Assembly: GCA_913009765.1 (NCBI GenBank)
Contig: CAJVYT010000107.1
Coordinates: 1 to 11,548, forward strand
Length of the DNA stretch: 11,548 nucleotides
Direction: 5' to 3'
From: an uncultured candidate division Zixibacteria bacterium
GTDB taxonomy: Bacteria > Zixibacteria > MSB-5A5 > GN15 > FEB-12
Part shown: positions 7,335 through 11,548 of the stretch, piece by piece
How positions within the stretch are numbered: the first letter of the stretch is position 1
Layout of the letters: the number at the start of each line of letters is the position of its first letter
The notes under the pieces: generated by a model
The model's input: only the letters and a program-made list of their open reading frames with translations
Databases searched by the model: none
Told to the model about the DNA's origin: nothing
Translations under genes and position numbers: made by a program

Positions 7335-8219
7335 CTATCGTGTTTGAAGAAGTTCCTCATCGGGAATATCCGATACTTGGATACCTTTCATAGCCTCTCC
7401 AAGTCCACGGGATGCATCGGCAACAATTTTGTAGTCTTGCCAATGTGTTGTTGCGGCAACAATTGCTTTTGCTCTTTGAGACGGATTATCAGATTTAAAA
7501 ATACCAGAACCTACAAAAACAGCTTCGGCACCAAGTTCCATACACAAAGCAGCATCAGCAGGAGTTGCAACTCCGCCGGCTGCAAAGTTTGGTACAGGAA
7601 GTTTACCTGTTTTGGCAACAGTACGAACTAAATCAATAGAGACGTGATAATTTTTGGCAATACCAAACAGTTCTTCATCAGTCATAACTGTCAGAGATTT
7701 CATTATTGAATTTATTTCTCGCAAATGTTTAACCGCATGAGAAACATCACCGGTACCTGCCTCACCTTTGGTACGAATCATTGCGGCACCTTCTGAAATT
7801 CTTCTAAGTGCTTCACCCAAATTACGACACCCACAGACAAACGGCACTTTGTAATTCCATTTATTGATATGATAAACATCATCAGCGGGAGTAAGAACTT
7901 CGGACTCATCAATAAAGTCAACTTCTAAGGACTCAAGAATCCGAGCCTCAGAGATATGCCCTATCCGACATTTCGCCATAACCGGAATAGTAACAATCTT
8001 TTTAATACCTTCAATCATATCAGGATCAGACATACGAGCCACACCACCTTGGGAACGAATATCAGAAGGCACACGTTCAAGAGCCATCACCGCCGAGGCT
8101 CCGGCATCCTCAGCAATTTTAGCCTGCTCAGGGTTAATGACATCCATAATCACACCGCCTCTGAGCATTTCTGCTAACCCGACTTTTACTTTATACGCTT
8201 TATTTGTAAAATCAATCAC
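7335..8219 (-). CDS. pdxS: Pyridoxal 5'-phosphate synthase lyase subunit PdxS
   Basis: 294-residue (beta/alpha)8-barrel PLP synthase subunit. With ammonia from the glutaminase PdxT it builds PLP from ribose 5-phosphate and glyceraldehyde 3-phosphate in the cytosol (DXP-independent route). Active-site features are complete: D26 in [10 protein letters not shown]83 in VMAKCRIGH (sugar-phosphate Schiff base) and K151 in [30 protein letters not shown] and AVFVGSGIF form the phosphate-binding end. The start GTG at 8219 is preferred over the in-frame ATG at 8249. A strong AAAGGAG (8228-8234) lies eight bases before the GTG but inside the longer frame, and 294 residues is the usual family length. No pdxT lies next to it within the window, which is unusual. 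Confidence 0.97.
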   Translation of the reverse strand: MIDFTNKAYKVKVGLAEMLRGGVIMDVINPEQAKIAEDAGASAVMALERVPSDIRSQGGVARMSDPDMIEGIKKIVTIPVMAKCRIGHISEARILESLEVDFIDESEVLTPADDVYHINKWNYKVPFVCGCRNLGEALRRISEGAAMIRTKGEAGTGDVSHAVKHLREINSIMKSLTVMTDEELFGIAKNYHVSIDLVRTVAKTGKLPVPNFAAGGVATPADAALCMELGAEAVFVGSGIFKSDNPSQRAKAIVAATTHWQDYKIVADASRGLGEAMKGIQVSDIPDEELLQTR

Positions 8220-8227
8220 CTTTACTG

Positions 8228-8234
8228 CTCCTTT
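8228..8234 (-). promoter_or_regulatory. Ribosome binding site that sets the pdxS start
   Basis: AAAGGAG on the minus strand, eight bases upstream of GTG 8219. It lies downstream of the alternative ATG at 8249, which has no SD, and so argues for the shorter protein. Confidence 0.75.
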
Positions 8235-8255
8235 GTTCAAAATATACAAAACATG

Positions 8256-8275
8256 TCTAAACCTACCGATTTAGA
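8256..8275. promoter_or_regulatory. Inverted repeat upstream of pdxS, possible operator
   Basis: TCTAAA-N8-TTTAGA, perfect 6-bp arms, 37 bp before the GTG start of pdxS and within the likely promoter region. Possible regulator site; no regulator can be assigned and chance is not excluded in such A+T-rich DNA. Confidence 0.25.
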
Positions 8276-8301
8276 TAATTAAACTAACCATATGAATATA
8301 A

Positions 8302-8329
8302 TAAAAAAAGGGGCTTGAACACAAGCCCC
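8302..8329 (-). terminator. Intrinsic terminator of the Rrf2 gene
   Basis: Perfect 8-bp stem GGGGCTTG / CAAGCCCC (8310-8317 / 8322-8329) with a four-base loop. On the minus strand it is followed at once by a U run (A's at 8303-8309 on the plus strand). It begins 30 bp past the Rrf2-family stop and separates that transcript from pdxS. Confidence 0.92.
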
Positions 8330-8359
8330 AAAAATATTTGGTTACAGTTTTGGCAGATT

Positions 8360-8770
8360 TTAACTCTTTACTTTTTTATATTTGCCAAAATGTTCACGCT
8401 GCAGAGATTTCTTAAAAGAATTTTCCTGTGCTTGCCAGAAACCTTTCATTTGACAAGTGTCAAGTTTTTCACAACTACAATTAGCTGTCTCTGTACAAAG
8501 GTTCAAATGAATAGGACCATCAATAGCTTCGATAACATTTAAAAAGGTTATTTCTTTTGGAAGTTTGGCTAAACGATACCCACCGGTAACTCCCTGAAAA
8601 GAAACTAATAAACCACTGCGGGTTAAATCTTTTAGAATTTTAGCCAAAAATTCTCTTGGAATTTCTTCAGCTGCACTAACAGAATTGATAGAACCTAATT
8701 TACCTTTAGGTAAAGTTGATAAATGACGAATTGCCCGGAGAGCATAATCAGATTTTCGAGATAGTCTCAT
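8360..8770 (-). CDS. Rrf2-family transcriptional regulator (IscR-like Cys cluster)
   Basis: 136-residue Rrf2-type winged-helix DNA-binding protein. The N-terminus MRLSRKSDYALRAIRHLS and the segment IPREFLAKILKDLTRSGLLVSFQGVTGGYRLAK (wHTH and wing, about residues 37-69) are typical. The effector region holds C92, C98, C100 and C106, close to the three-cysteine ligand pattern of IscR (C92, C98, C104), so a [2Fe-2S] or other Fe-S cofactor is likely; nitrite/NO-type (NsrR-like) sensing is an alternative. It is transcribed divergently from an A-type Fe-S carrier gene, which supports a role in Fe-S homeostasis. AGGA (about nine bases before the ATG) is the SD. A strong terminator follows. Family certain; cofactor and targets inferred. 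Confidence 0.92.
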   Translation of the reverse strand: MRLSRKSDYALRAIRHLSTLPKGKLGSINSVSAAEEIPREFLAKILKDLTRSGLLVSFQGVTGGYRLAKLPKEITFLNVIEAIDGPIHLNLCTETANCSCEKLDTCQMKGFWQAQENSFKKSLQREHFGKYKKVKS

Positions 8771-8793
8771 GTACTGTATTCCTGTATTTAAAC

Positions 8794-8799
8794 ATTATA
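8794..8799 (-). promoter_or_regulatory. Candidate -10 box of the Rrf2 gene
   Basis: Perfect TATAAT read on the minus strand, 24 bp upstream of the ATG at 8770. No convincing -35 at normal spacing; TAGACA (8813-8818) is only 13 bp away. Confidence 0.35.
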
Positions 8800-8850
8800 A
8801 TTACTTCTACTTTGTCTATGATTATACGAAAAAAGATTGCGTTAGTCCAT

Positions 8851-8877
8851 AAAAAAGTTTACAAATTGTAATTTTTT
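8851..8877. promoter_or_regulatory. Palindrome in the divergent Rrf2 / Fe-S intergenic region
   Basis: TTACAA-A-TTGTAA (8859-8871) is a perfect 13-bp dyad. It is embedded in a longer imperfect inverted repeat with A6 on the left and T8 on the right. It lies between the two divergent starts, where an autoregulating Rrf2 protein would bind. It does not match E. coli IscR type 1 or type 2 sites as I know them. Operator role is inference. Confidence 0.35.
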
Positions 8878-8934
8878 TTATATTTAGCTTATAAATAGGA
8901 TAAATATGCTCTAACAGCCCTATAAAGGTCTTTT

Positions 8935-8961
8935 TTGACAACATATTTGAGAAGACATAAT
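8935..8961 (+). promoter_or_regulatory. Candidate promoter of the Fe-S gene cluster
   Basis: Perfect -35 TTGACA (8935-8940) and CATAAT (8956-8961), a 5/6 -10 match, separated by 15 bp (slightly short). Transcription would start near 8968, giving about a 70-base leader before the carrier gene. Confidence 0.45.
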
Positions 8962-9040
8962 TTTTGGAACTTTTATTCAATGATTCGGTTATTATTATTC
9001 GTATTTGATTTTATAATTGAAAATGAAAGGAATAATATAG

Positions 9041-9397
9041 ATGAACAAACTTCAACAAGATAGCAATGACATAATTGTGACAATCACCGACTCGGCAATT
9101 GTCGAAATAAAACGGCTTGCAGCACAAGAAAAGGATGAAACACTCTATCTACGACTCGGTGTAGCCGCAGGAGGCTGTTCAGGAATGTCATACAGTATGG
9201 GATTTGATACTGAAACAACAGATAATGACCTCAATATAAATATTCAAGATGTTGCTGTTGTAATTGACAACAAAGCTGCCTCCTATTTACAAGGTACTAT
9301 TTTAGACTACAAAGGCGGAATGCTTGGCGGTGGATTTGTGTTTGAAAATCCAAACGCAAAACGATCTTGCGGTTGCGGAACATCATTTAGCTGTTAA
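9041..9397 (+). CDS. A-type Fe-S cluster carrier (IscA/ErpA/SufA family)
   Basis: 118-residue HesB/IscA-family protein, which receives Fe-S clusters from the scaffold and delivers them to apo-enzymes in the cytosol. The invariant cysteines are present: C46 in AAGGCSGMSY and C110 and C112 in SCGCGTSF; a fourth, C118, is the last residue. The preceding GGGFVFENPNAKRSCGCG block is typical. AAAGGA at 9026-9031 gives a good SD nine bases before the ATG. The gene is divergent from the Rrf2 regulator and only 2 bp before the DUF2480-like gene, so the two are probably co-translated. IscA, ErpA and SufA cannot be told apart from sequence alone here. Confidence 0.95.
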   Translation: MNKLQQDSNDIIVTITDSAIVEIKRLAAQEKDETLYLRLGVAAGGCSGMSYSMGFDTETTDNDLNINIQDVAVVIDNKAASYLQGTILDYKGGMLGGGFVFENPNAKRSCGCGTSFSC

Positions 9398-9399
9398 AT

Positions 9400-9657
9400 A
9401 TGAACTTCACAATTATAGACATAAATGACATGCTTGATAAAGGTATCTTCAAAGAAGATGCATTTATAGCACAGGCTGAACAAATTGATTGGGCTTTGTA
9501 CAAAGATAAAAAAATATTAATCAGAGGCTGTTTGTCATCAATTATCCCACCCTGGGCGTATATGATTCTTACAGGAAAACTGGCAGCAATTGCTCAATCA
9601 ATACGTTTTGGAAATGAACATGACCATATCATTATTCTTCGTAAGAAAAATAGTTGA
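9400..9657 (+). CDS. Short DUF2480-like protein, candidate Fe-S accessory factor
   Basis: 85-residue soluble protein. The order IDINDMLDKGIFKEDAFIAQAEQIDWALYKDKKILIRGC...IIPPWAYMILTGKLAAIAQSIRFG follows what I recall of the C-terminal half of DUF2480 proteins (an acidic 'D-x-x-D-x-L...KE-x-x-F' start, 'W-x-x-Y', a cysteine strand, 'P-x-WAYM', then '...FG'). Typical DUF2480 proteins are about twice as long, so this looks like a reduced form lacking the N-terminal half. It has a single cysteine (C44). No SD precedes the ATG, which is 2 bp after the IscA-family stop, so translational coupling is likely. Its position between an Fe-S carrier and a ferredoxin suggests a role in Fe-S assembly; no biochemical function is known to me. 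Confidence 0.75.
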   Translation: MNFTIIDINDMLDKGIFKEDAFIAQAEQIDWALYKDKKILIRGCLSSIIPPWAYMILTGKLAAIAQSIRFGNEHDHIIILRKKNS

Positions 9658-9682
9658 ATTTCAACCTGAAAATATCTATAAT
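9653..9682 (+). promoter_or_regulatory. Internal promoter of the ferredoxin gene
   Basis: TTGAAT (9654-9659) and a perfect TATAAT (9677-9682) at the ideal 17-bp spacing, just past the stop of the preceding gene. An inverted repeat GTTGA-ATT-TCAAC (9653-9665) covers the -35 box and could be a regulator site. It would start a transcript near 9689, about 40 bases before the ferredoxin ATG. Confidence 0.55.
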
Positions 9683-9728
9683 TACAATGTCAAAAAAATA
9701 ATGAATAAAAAACTAAAGGATATACTAT

Positions 9729-10046
9729 ATGCCAAAAGTAAAATTTTTACCCTCTGAAACAGAAGTCGAGGTTGATGAAGGCTATAACCTTTTAGATGCT
9801 GCCTTAGATAATAATGTCCAAATTGACCATAATTGCGGTGGCAATTGTGCTTGTTCTACTTGTCATGTTATCATCGAAAAGGGTATCGAATCATTAGGTG
9901 AGAAGTCAGAAGATGAAGAAGATATGCTCGATGAAGCCGAAAATCTGACTGAAAATTCCCGTCTTGCCTGCCAATGTATTGTAACTAAAGATTTAATCGT
10001 AAAAATACCTCCAAAAGATTCAGACTGGGAAGATGACACTTTTTAA
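9729..10046 (+). CDS. fdx: [2Fe-2S] ferredoxin, ISC/adrenodoxin type
   Basis: 105-residue plant/vertebrate-type ferredoxin of the ISC (adrenodoxin-like) subgroup, a cytosolic electron donor for Fe-S cluster assembly. Cluster ligands follow C-x5-C-x2-C-x35-C: C36, C42, C45 (CGGNCACSTC) and C81 (SRLACQC). C40 and C83 are extra. The acidic stretch EKSEDEEDMLDEAENLTENSR is the partner-docking helix region seen in Fdx and adrenodoxin. AAAGGA at 9715-9720 lies eight bases before the ATG. The gene lies 71 bp after the DUF2480-like gene with its own likely promoter, and a strong terminator follows. The symbol reflects family resemblance and context. Confidence 0.93.
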   Translation: MPKVKFLPSETEVEVDEGYNLLDAALDNNVQIDHNCGGNCACSTCHVIIEKGIESLGEKSEDEEDMLDEAENLTENSRLACQCIVTKDLIVKIPPKDSDWEDDTF

Positions 10047-10066
10047 AAAATAAGCAAAAATATCTT

Positions 10067-10100
10067 AAAAAACCCGTTCGCCTAGGCGAAGGGGTTTTTT
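10067..10100 (+). terminator. Strong intrinsic terminator of the Fe-S cluster
   Basis: A long hairpin: AAAAAACCC pairs with GGGTTTTTT, then one G-G mismatch, then TTCGCC / GGCGAA (10077-10082 / 10085-10090). It is followed by the T run 10095-10100. Because the outer stem is A/T-symmetric it could work on both strands, but only the ferredoxin transcript reads into it. It insulates the pseudopilin genes. Confidence 0.94.
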
Positions 10101-10101
10101 A

Positions 10102-10131
10102 TTGGCTCAAACAGCCTCCTACTCTTATAAA
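10102..10131 (+). promoter_or_regulatory. Candidate promoter of the pseudopilin genes
   Basis: TTGGCT (10102-10107) and TATAAA (10126-10131) separated by 18 bp, immediately after the terminator and 35 bp before the ATG. Each box is an imperfect sigma70-like match. Confidence 0.4.
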
Positions 10132-10166
10132 ACCTCAATTATTGCCGATATATTAAAGGTATAGAT

Positions 10167-11423
10167 ATGAGTAAAATTATGAAAAAATATAAACTACATA
10201 ATCATAGCGGATATTCTCTTTTTGAATTAGTTGTTGTCATGATTGTTATTTCTATTCTGCTGACTGTCTCAATGAACTATATGGGTAATTCTGTTGATAG
10301 CAGTAAAACCGAAGAGACCAAAGAAGAATTAAACCAACTGGCTCAAAGTATTGCCGGAAACGATGCATTAATCTCCGGCAGCCATAGAACAGATTATGGT
10401 TATATCGGCGATATCGGAGCCTTGCCGTCAAGTCTAAATGACTTAGTGACAAACCCGGGATTTGCAACTTGGAACGGACCGTATCTGAATGATGATTTTT
10501 ATGCCTCATCCGGTGCTTTAGAATCTGAATTCAGTATTGACGGATGGGGGAAAGCATATTCTTATTCGGGAAGTGCCGCAACTATCAGCTCTACCGGCGG
10601 AACCACTACAATCACAAAAAAAATTGCTAACTCAGTAGATGACCTGCTGTACAATACTGTCTCATTTAATATTATCGATTTAGATCTCTGCCCTCCCGGA
10701 ACAATTGATAAAGATTCTGTCCAATTTCGGTTCACATATCCAAACGGTTTAGGAATTTATCAAACAGACAGTAAGTTTCCAACCGCCGGAGGTTTTGTCA
10801 GCTTTGACTCTATTCCAATCGGACAACAGTCTCTCTCTGTTTTTGAGTTAAAAAATAATGACACTCTCACCAGAAAAATTTATGTGAACCAAAACAGTTC
10901 TTTTCATGCAGATATTCAGTTCCCAAAATCTCTCTGGTGTGACACGACTGCTTTAGCGGGTGGTTCCGGTATTGAGACTCTAAGACCAAATGGAACAGGT
11001 TCACTTTCTGCTTTAACAACAAACTGTGCCAATAACTGGCAATGTGTTGATGAAGCTGTTTCTGATGATGATGGAACCTATAACAGTGGAAGTAGTAATT
11101 TCTGGCAATATGATTTATATGCTGTTGAAAATCATACAACAGGTTCGGGAACAATTGATTCAGTGAAAATCTTTATTAATGCAAAACTAAATTTTAACAA
11201 TCAACGGATTAGAACTTATATACGTACCAATAGTACAAATTATCAAGGAGCCCAGATAAAACCTTCAACTATTTATACAACTTACTCAACAACTTATATT
11301 ACTAATCCGCAAACTTCAGTGGCATGGACATGGACAGAGATTGATGCCATAGAAATTGGACCACAAATTAGAAGAGCTGCCAGAGTAACGCAAGTATGGA
11401 TAGAAATATATTACACAATATAA
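10167..11423 (+). CDS. Pseudopilin-like protein with large C-terminal beta domains
   Basis: 418-residue prepilin. A basic leader ends at G15, with cleavage expected before Y16. The mature N-terminus YSLFELVVVMIVISILL has Glu at +5 (E20), as needed for methylation and assembly. Residues about 40-135 resemble the GspG (major pseudopilin) core: DIGALPSSLNDLVTNP...WNGPYL and DGWGKAYSYS. Unlike GspG (about 140-150 residues), another 270 follow. Residues about 165-253 look like a small beta-sandwich (GGFVSFDSIPIGQQSLSV, as in carboxypeptidase-regulatory-like folds). Residues about 268-418 (ETLRPNGTGS...DDGTYNSGSS...TIDSVKIFINAK...NPQTSVAWTWTEIDAIEIG...RVTQVWIEIYY) resemble a jelly-roll repeat-type domain found in phage and surface proteins. 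AAAGGT at 10155-10160 is the SD. Domain identities after residue 135 are my reading of motifs; binding function unknown. Confidence 0.82.
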   Translation: MSKIMKKYKLHNHSGYSLFELVVVMIVISILLTVSMNYMGNSVDSSKTEETKEELNQLAQSIAGNDALISGSHRTDYGYIGDIGALPSSLNDLVTNPGFATWNGPYLNDDFYASSGALESEFSIDGWGKAYSYSGSAATISSTGGTTTITKKIANSVDDLLYNTVSFNIIDLDLCPPGTIDKDSVQFRFTYPNGLGIYQTDSKFPTAGGFVSFDSIPIGQQSLSVFELKNNDTLTRKIYVNQNSSFHADIQFPKSLWCDTTALAGGSGIETLRPNGTGSLSALTTNCANNWQCVDEAVSDDDGTYNSGSSNFWQYDLYAVENHTTGSGTIDSVKIFINAKLNFNNQRIRTYIRTNSTNYQGAQIKPSTIYTTYSTTYITNPQTSVAWTWTEIDAIEIGPQIRRAARVTQVWIEIYYTI

Positions 11424-11426
11424 ATT

Positions 11427-11528
11427 ATGAAAAAGTTGACTAAAAACATACGCCGCTTAATGCAGAAAAAAGTTAAGAACATACACGGCTTCGGGCTTAT
11501 AGAAATAACGATTATCATTATCACAATC
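11427..11528 (+). CDS. Second prepilin-like protein (3' partial, cut by adapter)
   Basis: The first 34 residues only. A basic leader (MKKLTKNIRRLMQKKVKNIH) ends at G21, then FGLIEITIIIITI follows with Glu at +5 (E26): a class III signal peptide of a type II secretion pseudopilin or type IV pilin. It starts 3 bp after the preceding pseudopilin stop with no SD, so translational coupling in one operon is likely. The gene does not end here: sequence after 11528 is adapter. A minor pseudopilin (GspH/I/J-like) is plausible but cannot be decided from this part. Confidence 0.75.
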
Positions 11529-11548
11529 AGATCGGAAGAGCGTCGTGT
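11529..11548. other. Illumina read-through adapter at the contig end
   Basis: The last 20 bases, starting AGATCGGAAGAGCG, equal the reverse complement of the 3' end of the TruSeq read-1 adapter. They are a library artefact and truncate the second prepilin gene. Confidence 0.98.

Noticed and set aside
7344..8177. Plus-strand open frames opposite pdxS (7344-7631 and 7956-8177)
   Set aside because: They lie antisense to a fully supported pdxS and encode low-complexity His/Cys/Asn-rich peptides without recognisable motifs.
7294..8280. 12-bp direct repeat ATTTAGATAATT on both sides of pdxS (7294-7305 and 8269-8280), as a possible target-site duplication
   Set aside because: A/T-rich 12-mers recur by chance in a window of this size. 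One copy lies inside the terminator loop, and no mobile gene or terminal inverted repeats are present.
8983..9070. Short open frame in the carrier leader, ATG near 8983 running out of frame into the carrier gene
   Set aside because: No SD, no conserved features, and it overlaps the true SD and start at 9041.
9653..9665. FNR/CRP-like site at the ferredoxin promoter
   Set aside because: TTGAATTTCAA is 11 bp, not the 14-bp TTGAT-N4-ATCAA pattern, so it is recorded only as an unassigned dyad.
9701..9750. ATG at 9701 before the ferredoxin
   Set aside because: It opens an out-of-frame peptide that crosses the ferredoxin start and has no SD; the SD at 9715-9720 fits ATG 9729.
10867..11154. Minus-strand frame opposite the pseudopilin gene
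   Set aside because: It is antisense to a frame with a clear prepilin signal and domain motifs; its His/Tyr-rich composition is a reading-frame shadow.
109..11528. CRISPR array, tRNA, rRNA, insertion sequence or prophage
   Set aside because: No regularly spaced repeats, no cloverleaf or rRNA-like conserved stretches, and no transposase or integrase motifs were seen on either strand. The phage-like impression of the pseudopilin C-terminus is a domain resemblance only.

Overview
This is an assembled bacterial contig of low G+C content (A+T-rich by eye). It still carries sequencing adapter at both ends. Bases 1-108 are a poly-T run plus a complete Illumina TruSeq index (P7-side) adapter, and bases 11529-11548 are the start of the opposite read-through adapter. 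Real genomic sequence is therefore about 109-11528, and the first and last genes are cut by adapter, not by a biological boundary. The organism is probably a Gram-negative bacterium: it has type II/IV-type pseudopilins, an exported DUF885 protein and a DUF2480-like protein. DUF2480 is, from memory, mostly a Bacteroidetes/Chlorobi-group family, so an FCB-superphylum lineage is a reasonable but unproven guess. Many starts have clear Shine-Dalgarno sites (AAAGGA, AGGAG).

Layout. (1) 109-4517, plus strand: a tightly packed run of housekeeping and membrane genes. It holds a CorC/HlyC-type CBS protein (5' truncated), a YqaA/VTT-domain membrane protein, a DinB-like three-histidine protein, a CDF zinc/divalent-cation exporter and an RlmD/RumA-type rRNA uracil-C5 methyltransferase. 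Neighbours are 2-3 bp apart or overlap, except for a 39-bp gap before the CDF gene. (2) 4567-6282: a secreted DUF885 metallopeptidase-like protein with its own SD. (3) 6274-6978, minus strand: an unrecognised charged, helix-rich protein whose end overlaps the DUF885 gene tail-to-tail. (4) 6979-7334: a non-coding spacer with degenerate repeats and inverted repeats. (5) 7335-8219, minus: pdxS (PLP synthase) without an adjacent pdxT. (6) 8360-8770, minus: an Rrf2-family regulator with an IscR-like cysteine cluster, closed by a very clear intrinsic terminator. (7) 9041-10046, plus, divergent from the regulator: an A-type Fe-S carrier, a short DUF2480-like protein and an ISC-type [2Fe-2S] ferredoxin, closed by a strong terminator. 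(8) 10167-11528: a long pseudopilin-like protein whose GspG-like core is fused to beta-rich C-terminal domains, followed directly by a second prepilin gene cut off by the adapter.

How the genes fit together. The clearest functional unit is the divergent Rrf2 / IscA / DUF2480-like / ferredoxin block. A probable Fe-S-sensing regulator faces three genes, two of which are standard Fe-S biogenesis parts, so the small DUF2480-like protein is a candidate Fe-S accessory factor. The second unit is the start of a pseudopilin operon with an unusual modular pilin. No CRISPR array, transposase, integrase, tRNA or rRNA gene was recognised.
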